This document shows, in pieces, positions 1-6,901 of a DNA stretch of 14,369 bases. Each line of letters starts with the position of its first letter. Position 1 is the stretch's first letter. The stretch covers positions 1 through 14,369 of the forward strand of contig JAJUFK010000030.1 of NCBI GenBank assembly GCA_029266015.1. Direction: 5' to 3'. The position numbers and the translations under genes were made by a program. Under the pieces are notes generated by a model. The model was not told the origin of the DNA and made no database searches. It was given only the letters and a program-made list of their open reading frames with translations. Source of the DNA: Bacteroidota bacterium (GTDB lineage: Bacteria; Bacteroidota; Bacteroidia; Bacteroidales; UBA1715).

Positions 1-2
1 CA

Positions 3-1394
3 ACAGCAGGTACGGGCAAAACTATCTCAAAAGTAGAATTTTATAACGGCACAACTAAACTTGGCGAAGATGCTACATCACCTTATACCTATTCGTGGAC
101 AAATGTAGCAGCAGGTACATATACATTAACAGCAGTAGCTACCGATAATGCAGGTAATAAAACTACTTCAGCTTCTGTTGTTATTAAAGTAAATGTGCCA
201 AAAGGACCATACGGAGGCACCGCACCAAACATACCGGGCAAAATAGAATTTGAGAACTTTGATGTTGGTGGCAATGGTGTAGGGTATTTAGACAATACTC
301 CGGGCACGAGTGTACCAAGTCCACCGGCTTTTAGAACAGATGAAGATGTAGATATAGAAACCTGTACCGATGCAGGTGGCGGGTATAATATAGGGTATGC
401 AACTGCAGGTGAATGGTTAGAATATAGTGTAAATGTTGTAACGGCAGGCACCTATACACTCACACTCAGAGTAGCCTGCCAGGGTGATGGAAGAACACTT
501 AGCGTGGCAGCAAATGGTGTAACTATAGCCAACAATGTGGCAATACCCAATACGGGAGGTTGGCAAACATGGCAAGATGTGGTAATACCAAATATAACCT
601 TAACAGCAGGAGCACAAGTAATACGGGTAACCATAGGTGCTACGGATTATATAAACTTAAATTATATGACTTTTACAGCAGCAACTACTCCTGCACCAAC
701 GGTAACTACACCTGTAACGTATTGCCAAGGGGCAACTGCAACGGCTTTAACTGCAACAGGTACCGCACTTAAATGGTACACGGTGGCAACAGGTGGAACA
801 GCAAGTACTACCGCACCAACCCCAAGTACTGCAACCGCAGGTAGCACAATATACTATGTATCGCAAACGGTAAACAATGTAGAAAGTTCACGCTCATCAA
901 TAATTGTTACTATAAACGCAACCCCTATAGCACCTGTAGTGAATTCTCCTATAGAATACACATTATTATCTCAAGCTTCTCCTCTTACGGCTACAGGTAC
1001 TAATTTGCGTTGGTATAGTACTACCACCGGAGGAACAGCTTCTGCTATTGCACCCACTCCATCCACAGCTACGGCGGGCACCACGTATTTTTATGTTTCG
1101 CAAATGGTAGGATCTTGCGAAAGCCCTCGAGCAACTATTGCAGTAGTAGTTTCTGTTCCTAAGGTGACACTTTCTCCGGGTTGGAATATGATAGGTTGTC
1201 CGCTGCAAGGTACTACCAACATGCAACAAGCACTCTCAAGTATTTGGTCGCAGGTAGAAACGGTAAAAGACCAGGATTCATTCTGGGACATAAAAAATGT
1301 ACCGGCACTCAATTCATTGTCAACCGTAACATGGGGTAAAGGCTATTTGGTAAAAGTAAAAACAGCCTGTACGCTCGATTGGATAGTGAGATAG
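3..1394 (+). CDS. Secreted carbohydrate-binding protein, 3' part (Ig-like, CBM6, two Ig-like repeats, C-terminal module)
   Basis: The frame is open from the left edge (first full codon at 3), so the start and any catalytic domain lie outside. In order it shows: the end of an Ig-like domain (about 3-190, with the motif AAGTYTLTAVATDNAGN); a CBM6-type beta-sandwich (about 210-674, with IEFENFD, GYATAGEWLEYSVNV and a closing INLNYMTF); two Ig-like repeats of the kind common in Cytophaga-type surface proteins (about 693-925 and 930-1157, both with WY...TGGTAS..APTPSTATAG); and a C-terminal module (1158-1394) beginning LSPGWNMIGCPLQG and ending GKGYLVKVKTACTLDW. CBM6 modules usually bind xylan or other beta-glycans, so the whole protein is probably an extracellular glycoside hydrolase or adhesin; this is inference because the N-terminus is missing. 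I see no clear type IX sorting domain at the C-terminus. It is the only + strand gene here and has higher G+C than its neighbours, which could reflect horizontal spread or repeat-driven composition. Confidence 0.88.
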   Translation, partial: TAGTGKTISKVEFYNGTTKLGEDATSPYTYSWTNVAAGTYTLTAVATDNAGNKTTSASVVIKVNVPKGPYGGTAPNIPGKIEFENFDVGGNGVGYLDNTPGTSVPSPPAFRTDEDVDIETCTDAGGGYNIGYATAGEWLEYSVNVVTAGTYTLTLRVACQGDGRTLSVAANGVTIANNVAIPNTGGWQTWQDVVIPNITLTAGAQVIRVTIGATDYINLNYMTFTAATTPAPTVTTPVTYCQGATATALTATGTALKWYTVATGGTASTTAPTPSTATAGSTIYYVSQTVNNVESSRSSIIVTINATPIAPVVNSPIEYTLLSQASPLTATGTNLRWYSTTTGGTASAIAPTPSTATAGTTYFYVSQMVGSCESPRATIAVVVSVPKVTLSPGWNMIGCPLQGTTNMQQALSSIWSQVETVKDQDSFWDIKNVPALNSLSTVTWGKGYLVKVKTACTLDWIVR

Positions 1395-1505
1395 ATTATA
1401 ATACACCCCAAAATTAGGACAGGAAAAATAAGTGTAAATTTGTAATTTAGAACGGTATATACAAAATATAAAAACAGCCTGTAGGTTTAAATTGCATAGT
1501 AAAAT
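1357..1505 (+). repeat. Imperfect direct repeat: gene 3' end and a decayed copy downstream
   Basis: The last codons of the carbohydrate-binding gene (1357-1394) recur 112 bp downstream at about 1469-1505. The first 15 bases, TAAAAACAGCCTGTA, are identical (1357-1371 and 1469-1483). After a one-base indel and several substitutions, the match continues through ATTG-ATAGT-A-ATA. The second copy is out of frame relative to a coding version and lies outside any gene. It looks like the remnant of a second paralogous 3' end or of a small tandem duplication. Confidence 0.6.
1398..1460. other. Possible insertion-sequence end remnant
   Basis: Between the two copies of the repeated gene tail is a segment reading ACACCCCAAAATTAGGACAG at about 1403-1422, followed by a short A/T-rich stretch ending TTTAGAACGGTAT. 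It resembles the terminal inverted repeat and transposase leader of IS3-like elements, but this is by general appearance only. There is no transposase, no second terminus and no clear target-site duplication in the window. The rest of the 1395-1509 gap shows no convincing terminator. Confidence 0.2.
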
Positions 1506-1509
1506 AATC

Positions 1510-2304
1510 TTAAACCGAAACCTCGCCTTTTATATGTGGATGAGGATTGTAATCAAGTATTGTGATGTCTTCGTATGTAAAATCAAAAATATTGGTAACA
1601 GCAGGGTTTAAACTAAGTTTTGGTAGTGGCCTTACATCACGTGTTAATTGTAATTTGCATTGTTCAATATGATTGTTATAAATATGTACATCACCAAATG
1701 TATGTATAAATTCTCCAACATCTAATCCACACACTTGAGCAATCATATGAGTTAATAGTGAATATGATGCAATATTAAAAGGAACTCCTAAAAATAAATC
1801 GGCACTGCGTTGATATAGTTGACAAGATAATTTTCCGTTTGCAACATAAAATTGGAATAATATATGGCACGGAGGAAGAGCCATTTCATCTATCATTCCA
1901 ACATTCCAAGCACTTAATAAGTGACGACGCGAATCGGGGTTATGTTTTATAGAATCAATTAATTGAGATATTTGGTCAATATGCCCACCTTTATAATCAG
2001 GCCATTTTCTCCATTGATATCCATATACCGGACCTAAATCACCATTTGCATCTGCCCATTCATCCCAAATACGTACGTTGTTATCTTTGAGATATTTAAT
2101 ATTGGTGTCGCCTTTGAGAAACCACAACAATTCAATAAAAATAGAACGAGTATGTAATTTTTTAGTAGTTAATAGTGGAAAACCTTCTTGCAAATTAAAA
2201 CGCATTTGGTGGCCGAATAAACTTATAGTTCCGGTACCTGTTCTATCGTGTTTTTGCACTCCTTCGTTTAAAACTTTTGAGAGCAAATCTAAGTATTGTT
2301 GCAT
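1510..2304 (-). CDS. thyA: Thymidylate synthase
   Basis: Makes dTMP from dUMP using 5,10-methylenetetrahydrofolate, in the cytoplasm. From the ATG at 2304 the protein has 264 residues, the same as E. coli ThyA, and matches it from end to end: DRTGTGT (20-26), WDEWAD (80-85), GPVYG (91-95), PDSRR (123-127), the catalytic cysteine C146 in LPPCHILFQFYV, YQRSADLFLGVPFN, and HIYNNH near the folate/dUMP site. A longer reading from a TTG at 2331 adds nine residues without counterpart in the family and overlaps a promoter-like sequence, so the ATG is preferred. It converges on the + strand gene at the left edge. A dihydrofolate reductase gene, often beside thyA, is not seen here. Confidence 0.96.
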   Translation of the reverse strand: MQQYLDLLSKVLNEGVQKHDRTGTGTISLFGHQMRFNLQEGFPLLTTKKLHTRSIFIELLWFLKGDTNIKYLKDNNVRIWDEWADANGDLGPVYGYQWRKWPDYKGGHIDQISQLIDSIKHNPDSRRHLLSAWNVGMIDEMALPPCHILFQFYVANGKLSCQLYQRSADLFLGVPFNIASYSLLTHMIAQVCGLDVGEFIHTFGDVHIYNNHIEQCKLQLTRDVRPLPKLSLNPAVTNIFDFTYEDITILDYNPHPHIKGEVSV

Positions 2305-2320
2305 AATTGAATTGTTTATA

Positions 2321-2328
2321 CAAACATA
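2321..2328 (-). promoter_or_regulatory. Candidate -7 element for thyA
   Basis: The minus strand reads TATGTTTG, fitting the Bacteroidota -7 consensus TAnnTTTG, 16 bases before the thyA ATG. No well-spaced -33 TTG is present, so the site is tentative. It implies a very short untranslated leader. Confidence 0.35.
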
Positions 2329-2391
2329 CAAAAACTCAACAAACTATAAGAATATAGCATAAGAGAATTATTAACACTCAAATAACAAAGC

Positions 2392-2577
2392 TTATATCCC
2401 AAATGTTTTGAATGCTTCAAATACTAATATGGTAGGCCAAACTATTGCTTTAATAACACCCCATATGCCACCCCAAAAACAAGTTGATTTAAGTATAAAG
2501 TAAACAGCGGCTCCTATAAAGCATAGTCCATATATAGCACCGGATTGTGCATTGTTAATTTTTTTATTTGTATCCAT
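2392..2577 (-). CDS. Small two-helix membrane protein of unknown function
   Basis: A 61-residue protein starting at the ATG at 2577. It has a short polar N-terminus (MDTNKKINNAQSG) and two hydrophobic segments, about 14-30 (AIYGLCFIGAAVYFIL) and 34-53 (FWGGIWGVIKAIVWP then TILVF), separated by a short loop with Lys, Ser, Thr and Cys. The tryptophan, glycine and proline spacing resembles a family of small conserved uncharacterised membrane proteins in many bacteria, so I think it is a real gene; the resemblance is from memory. It lies between the glycosyltransferase and thyA on the same strand, separated from them by 110 and 87 bp, with its own promoter-like element about 50 bp upstream. No function can be assigned. 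Confidence 0.75.
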   Translation of the reverse strand: MDTNKKINNAQSGAIYGLCFIGAAVYFILKSTCFWGGIWGVIKAIVWPTILVFEAFKTFGI

Positions 2578-2626
2578 AGGTATTTACAATGTGTGGTTTA
2601 TCAAGAATTCTCGTTAGGTATTATTT

Positions 2627-2634
2627 CAAATATA
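2627..2634 (-). promoter_or_regulatory. Candidate -7 element for the small membrane protein
   Basis: The minus strand reads TATATTTG, an exact fit to TAnnTTTG, about 50 bases before the ATG at 2577. A TTTTG lies upstream but closer than the usual -33 spacing. It suggests the small gene is transcribed on its own rather than only as the tail of the aromatic operon. Confidence 0.4.
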
Positions 2635-2687
2635 CCCATTTTTTACAAAATAAAATAATGAATATTACTATTTGTATATAAACTATG

Positions 2688-4088
2688 TTATTTTTTATAA
2701 ACGTTAAGGGTTTGCAAAAGTATATATGGCTTATATTCCGAATTCTGAAAGTCTTTATGTTTCTCAACAATTATATATGGTAAGTCTTTGCGAGTATCTG
2801 TTATTGAAATTGAAGCAAAACGTTGTAAATATGCCAGTAATTTCCAATTACGCGCAAGTTCTTGAGTGCAGCCAATAATTGTATGTGGAGGAATGTGAGT
2901 ATGAATAGTAGCAATATCTTGTAATAAAACAGCATCTTTTTTATATGTATTATTTGTATATATTGTAAAACATATTCCAAAACAAACTCCAATAATTCCG
3001 ATTATAGCTGTAATATGTCTTGATTTTACTGATAAAGTAGGAATACTATGAACTAGTAATAATGCACAAGCTATTGTGATAAATGAATATGAAGGTACTG
3101 CATAAAAAATTCGTTGTTTTAATGTAATTACCAAAGGCAGTGAACCAGACACAAACAGGAGTATAAAAAACAGGAATACCTGATTGTGAGTACGTTTTTT
3201 TACTATTTGTTTAGTTCTAATTTTTTGTATGAACAGAAATACAATGGTTATTACGAAAAGAGGTAATAAACTTATGAAAAGATTAACAAGAATTGCTCCT
3301 CGCCATGAAACGGTTATTTCATTATTTCCCCGGAGTGCAGCAAATACCTGAATAGAATGATATGTTGTAAAAGAATGAACAAATCGAGGTTCAATTAGAC
3401 ACAATAGTATAAAAAGTATACAAACAAAAGAAAATGTTATAATGGTGTTTCGTATTGCTTTTGAAATAGTTAATTGTTTAAATAATATTGAATGTATTAT
3501 AAAAAATGATAGAGGAAACAAAGCTACAGGTCCTTTTATACCATAAGCTATCCATAAACAAATGCTTCCTAATGCTATAAACAAGAGTGTTTTTGAGTGA
3601 ATACTCTTGATAAAAAAATATATACTAAAAAGTACCAACGGTGAAATTGCCGTTTCAAGTAAATTATTAGAGAAAGTCCATATTATATCGGGGATTATAA
3701 TCCATAAAAGCACGGGTAACCACGCATATGCTTGCAAATTATATGGTTTAGTATATTCTCGCCAAACTACTATTATTCCGCATATAGTACAGAGCAGCAT
3801 TATAAACGAAAATATTCGTTCCACTATAAATGAATCTCCTAATAATGCAAAAAAGAATGATTGTAGTATAAAGAAAAATGGAGGATGACCATAAAATTCA
3901 GAATTAAATGTGGCGGTATAGCTGGGTTTCCACCACGTGCCAATACCGTGAGAAAGATTTTTTGAAATAGCAGCGTATGTTACGCCATCTAAAAACATAC
4001 CTTGCTGAACTATTGCAGGTATATAAATAATTGCAATAATTGCACTACATACTAACCAAAAACTTGTATGTAATCCAATGGTTTTCAA
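2688..4088 (-). CDS. GT39/ArnT-like polytopic membrane glycosyltransferase
   Basis: 466 residues with about ten hydrophobic segments. The N-terminal pattern is that of GT-C enzymes of the PMT/ArnT (GT39) type: a first helix (about 11-28), then an extracytoplasmic loop with the acidic motif GMFLDGVTYAAISKNL (D34), a downstream W52W53KP, and YGHPP (66-70), which corresponds to the KPP-type segment of ArnT. Such enzymes move a sugar from a polyprenyl-phosphate donor to a lipid or protein on the outer face of the inner membrane; donor and acceptor cannot be read from sequence. The C-terminal part (about 385-466) is a soluble tail. The gene begins 5 bp after aroD ends, so it is probably transcribed with the aromatic operon, an unexpected partner. 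The ATG at 4088 puts the first helix in the normal place. Confidence 0.82.
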   Translation of the reverse strand: MKTIGLHTSFWLVCSAIIAIIYIPAIVQQGMFLDGVTYAAISKNLSHGIGTWWKPSYTATFNSEFYGHPPFFFILQSFFFALLGDSFIVERIFSFIMLLCTICGIIVVWREYTKPYNLQAYAWLPVLLWIIIPDIIWTFSNNLLETAISPLVLFSIYFFIKSIHSKTLLFIALGSICLWIAYGIKGPVALFPLSFFIIHSILFKQLTISKAIRNTIITFSFVCILFILLCLIEPRFVHSFTTYHSIQVFAALRGNNEITVSWRGAILVNLFISLLPLFVITIVFLFIQKIRTKQIVKKRTHNQVFLFFILLFVSGSLPLVITLKQRIFYAVPSYSFITIACALLLVHSIPTLSVKSRHITAIIGIIGVCFGICFTIYTNNTYKKDAVLLQDIATIHTHIPPHTIIGCTQELARNWKLLAYLQRFASISITDTRKDLPYIIVEKHKDFQNSEYKPYILLQTLNVYKK

Positions 4089-4093
4089 TGTGG

Positions 4094-4723
4094 TTATATT
4101 GAATAAAAGAGTTTCATCTCTTCAACGGTAAATTGTCCGGGAGCTGTTTTTTGTTCTTGGTTTATAGCGGCAAAGGTAAAAGGACTCCCTAAATAGCAGT
4201 TTGCAATGCGGGTAATAGCTCCTAATTTACCCATAGCTAATGCTACAAGATTAGTGTATGAATCATACAAACCTAAAATACGAGCACTGTCATTGGGGGT
4301 AAGTGCTGTAGTTGCAATTTTTGCAATATCAGCTCCTGCATTAAAGCAAGTATCTATTATTGTATGCAATTCTTTAGTTGATGGCGTTGTTGAGTAATTA
4401 TGATATGAAATAATTACCTTACAGGTATATTTTTTTGCTTCGGCAATTATTTTTTGTTGAATTGCAGGGCTTGCTTCATATTCTATATCAACATAAGCTG
4501 CTCCATGTTGTATAGCATGAATAAGTAATTTCACACGGTCATTATCAGCAACTATTTCGGGGCGGCAAGTAGCTATAAGAGGTTTATTAGCTGAACTAAA
4601 TACATGAGCTACTGCATTCATGTCAAAACCGGCCATGTCAATTCGTATTTCAGCCATGTCGGCTGATTGTATTAGTTCTAAACACTCATCGGTATTAGAT
4701 ACCGGAATACTAACGCATATCAT
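4094..4723 (-). CDS. aroD: 3-dehydroquinate dehydratase, type I
   Basis: Dehydrates 3-dehydroquinate to 3-dehydroshikimate, step 3 of the shikimate pathway, through a Schiff-base lysine. The 209-residue protein has the class I features: EIRID (25-29), ATCRP (51-55), the general acid-base histidine H108 in ISYHNY, the Schiff-base lysine K135 in ADIAKIAT, a substrate-binding arginine in AITRI (R172), and PGQ (195-197). It is slightly shorter than the E. coli enzyme (about 250) and has no fused shikimate dehydrogenase. The ATG at 4723 overlaps the end of aroB by 14 bp, suggesting translational coupling. Many Bacteroidota use the unrelated type II enzyme (AroQ) instead, so the class I gene here is worth noting. 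Confidence 0.93.
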   Translation of the reverse strand: MICVSIPVSNTDECLELIQSADMAEIRIDMAGFDMNAVAHVFSSANKPLIATCRPEIVADNDRVKLLIHAIQHGAAYVDIEYEASPAIQQKIIAEAKKYTCKVIISYHNYSTTPSTKELHTIIDTCFNAGADIAKIATTALTPNDSARILGLYDSYTNLVALAMGKLGAITRIANCYLGSPFTFAAINQEQKTAPGQFTVEEMKLFYSI

Positions 4724-5744
4724 GTATTATGTGTTCTAATTCGTTTAAACTCATTTTTTCGACTATAGCATTTCCAATCCTATCAAGTAATACAAAATGA
4801 ATTCCATCGCCATCACGTTTTTTGTCTCGTTTAAGAGCTTCAAATAAAGCTATTGGTTCTATTTCGCATTCAGTAGGTAATCCTAATGATTGAAGTACAG
4901 CTATGATTCTTTCAACATCATGTTGTGAAAGTAATCCGCGTGCAGCAGACATTTTGGAAGCTATTACCATACCTATACTTACTGCATAACCATGAGGCAT
5001 TTTTGTGTTTTTTTCAATTGCATGACCAAATGTATGACCAAAATTAAAAAAACGTCGTGCTCCACCTTCTTTGGCATCTTTGTTTACAATATTTGATTTT
5101 ATAACAACCGAATCGTATACAAATCGTTCTAATGCTTCGGCATCATATGATAATACTTTATCAGGATGTTTTTCAATATAAGCAAATAAATCGGCATCGG
5201 CTATTGCTCCATGTTTTACCACTTCTGCCATTCCACTTAGCAATTCCGATGTTGGTAAGGTTTTAAGCATATTCAATTCGCAAATTACAAATTTTGGCAA
5301 ACAAAAAGTGCCTATCATATTTTTAAAACCTTTGAAGTTTACGCCATTTTTTCCTCCAACACTTGCATCTACCTGACTAAGCAATGTGGTAGAAACAAAT
5401 CCGAATTCTATACCGCGCATAAACGTAGCAGCGGCAAATCCACTTACATCGCATACTATACCGCCACCTATGGCAAGTATAAACGAAGTGCGGTCAAATT
5501 CGGCTGCAACCAATTGTTCAAAAATATTTTCGAGTGTATGCAATACTTTGTTGTTTTCACCTTCAGGAATTTCTATTACTACATCTGCTTGAGGAAATTG
5601 AGCCCCATACAGACTTCGAATATTACTATCTGTTATAATTGCTATTTTTTTATTTTTGGGTAAATAGTTTGTAACATTTGCCAATGTTTCTCCTACAAGT
5701 ATATCTGAATCGCCTATGGTACTGTGAATTGATAATGTTTTCAT
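4710..5744 (-). CDS. aroB: 3-dehydroquinate synthase
   Basis: Converts DAHP to 3-dehydroquinate, step 2 of the shikimate pathway, with NAD and a divalent metal. The 344-residue length is normal. Visible are the nucleotide-binding segment with PEGENNK (60-66) and AIGGGIVCDVSGFAA (91-105), STTLLSQVDASVGGKNGVN (118-136), and the three likely metal ligands E174 (GMAEVVKHG), H237 (NFGHTFGH) and H251 (MPHGY). It starts at the ATG at 5744, 58 bp after the DAHP synthase/chorismate mutase gene; that gap holds a perfect small hairpin. Its 3' end overlaps aroD by 14 bp. Confidence 0.96.
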   Translation of the reverse strand: MKTLSIHSTIGDSDILVGETLANVTNYLPKNKKIAIITDSNIRSLYGAQFPQADVVIEIPEGENNKVLHTLENIFEQLVAAEFDRTSFILAIGGGIVCDVSGFAAATFMRGIEFGFVSTTLLSQVDASVGGKNGVNFKGFKNMIGTFCLPKFVICELNMLKTLPTSELLSGMAEVVKHGAIADADLFAYIEKHPDKVLSYDAEALERFVYDSVVIKSNIVNKDAKEGGARRFFNFGHTFGHAIEKNTKMPHGYAVSIGMVIASKMSAARGLLSQHDVERIIAVLQSLGLPTECEIEPIALFEALKRDKKRDGDGIHFVLLDRIGNAIVEKMSLNELEHIIHDMR

Positions 5745-5769
5745 TTTAGGTTTATATGTTTATAGGTCT

Positions 5770-5784
5770 AAAGGACTATCCTTT
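5770..5784 (-). repeat. Perfect inverted repeat between the DAHP synthase gene and aroB
   Basis: The minus strand reads AAAGGA-TAG-TCCTTT, a 6-bp stem with a 3-base loop, 25 bases before the aroB start. No U-run follows, so it is not a terminator. It could be an RNA processing or stability element inside the operon, or chance. Confidence 0.4.
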
Positions 5785-5802
5785 ACGCCTTTATTTTCTT
5801 AT

Positions 5803-6888
5803 TTATGAATTTAAAATTTCTGTTTGTATATTAATAGATTCTTGATGAATAGCTTTGAATAATTTTTCAATAAATTCATCACTTAATCCTTTAGAATTCC
5901 CTTTTTGTTTTGCTTTTTCAATAATTTGCATCCAACGGTCGGTTTGAAGAATTCTGATATTATTTTCTTTTTTGTTTTTTCCTATTTCTTTTACCACATT
6001 CATTCGGCGTTGAATAATTGCAAGAATTTCTTCATCAATCATATCAATTTTTGCACGTAGCTCTTCAAGTGATTGTGTAAATTTTATATTATCGGTGGTA
6101 GCTTCACGAATTTTTAGATTTTTTATTAATTGTCCTACTTCATCGGGTGTAAGTTGTTGTTTACCATCACTTAATGCAATTTTAGGATTTGGGTGAGATT
6201 CTATAATTAATCCGTCTTGTCCTAAATCCATAGCCTGTTGCGAAATTTCAAAAACTAAATCGGCACGGCCTGCTATATGACTCGGGTCACATATGATAGG
6301 TAAATTTGGAATTCGTTGGTGTAATTCTATAGCAACTTGCCATTGTGGCACGTTGCGATATTTGGTTTTTTCCGATGATGAAAATCCACGGTGTATAGCA
6401 CCTAATTTTGTAATCCCGGCACCGGCAATTCGCTCAATAGCACCTATCCACAATTCTAAATCGGGATTTACAGGATTTTTAATTAATACAGGAATATCAA
6501 CACCTTGCAGTGCATCGGCAATTTCTTGTACCGAAAAAGGATTTGCAGAAGTACGTGCTCCAATCCATAGTATATCTACACCCATTTTTAGGGCTTCGTA
6601 TACATGTTTTACATTGGCAACTTCAGTAGCTGTAAGCATGCCGGTTTCTTGTTTCACGGTTCGCAACCATTTCAATCCTACCGAACCAACACCTTCGAAC
6701 TGATTGGGACGAGTACGTGGCTTCCAAATACCTGCTCTAAATATTTGTACGCCATAAGCCGCTAAACCACGAGCTGCTGTTAATACTTGTTCTTCGCTTT
6801 CGGCACTGCACGGACCTGATAATATAAAAGGTTTTGTTGGTTTTACTCCCCAACTTTCAATAGGTTCAATGTTTAAATGTATTTCCAT
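5803..6888 (-). CDS. Bifunctional DAHP synthase (class I-beta) / chorismate mutase (AroQ type)
   Basis: The N-terminal part (about 15-260) is DAHP synthase, condensing phosphoenolpyruvate and erythrose 4-phosphate: SGPCSAES (24-31), WKPRTRP (55-61), IGARTSANPF (109-118), IKNPVNPD (136-143), LGAIHRGF (162-169), CDPSHIAGR (200-208) and ESHPNP (230-235). After a short linker comes a helical AroQ-type chorismate mutase (about 272-361) with LEELRAKIDMIDEEIL, QRRM, EIGK (K304) and a closing Q in INIQTEI, converting chorismate to prephenate. Fusions in this order are known in Prevotella and Porphyromonas, where the mutase domain mediates feedback inhibition by prephenate; the same control is inferred here. 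The 361-residue length fits those fusions. It lies 13 bp after tyrA, in the same operon, so the first committed step is made together with the enzymes that consume its end product. Confidence 0.95.
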   Translation of the reverse strand: MEIHLNIEPIESWGVKPTKPFILSGPCSAESEEQVLTAARGLAAYGVQIFRAGIWKPRTRPNQFEGVGSVGLKWLRTVKQETGMLTATEVANVKHVYEALKMGVDILWIGARTSANPFSVQEIADALQGVDIPVLIKNPVNPDLELWIGAIERIAGAGITKLGAIHRGFSSSEKTKYRNVPQWQVAIELHQRIPNLPIICDPSHIAGRADLVFEISQQAMDLGQDGLIIESHPNPKIALSDGKQQLTPDEVGQLIKNLKIREATTDNIKFTQSLEELRAKIDMIDEEILAIIQRRMNVVKEIGKNKKENNIRILQTDRWMQIIEKAKQKGNSKGLSDEFIEKLFKAIHQESINIQTEILNS

Positions 6889-6901
6889 ATAGTATTTTCA
6901 A

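Noticed and set aside
693..1157. Tandem DNA repeat or CRISPR-like array
   Set aside because: There are only two diverged copies of about 230 bp and they encode protein domains.
89..1312. Several minus-strand and out-of-frame + strand reading frames within the carbohydrate-binding gene
   Set aside because: They are low-complexity shadows of the repetitive, Thr/Ala-rich real frame and show no recognisable domain.
1470..1500. Terminator between the convergent left-edge gene and thyA
   Set aside because: A short CCTACAGG-like dyad and a T-run are present on the minus strand, but no stable stem with a proper loop can be drawn.
2305..2331. Nine-residue upstream extension of thyA from a TTG
   Set aside because: The ATG at 2304 gives exactly 264 residues and aligns with E. 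coli ThyA from residue 1; the extension overlaps a promoter-like element.
3607..3888. A + strand open frame opposite the glycosyltransferase, and a minus-strand off-frame one at 2801-2992
   Set aside because: Both lie inside a convincing membrane-protein frame and have no recognisable features.
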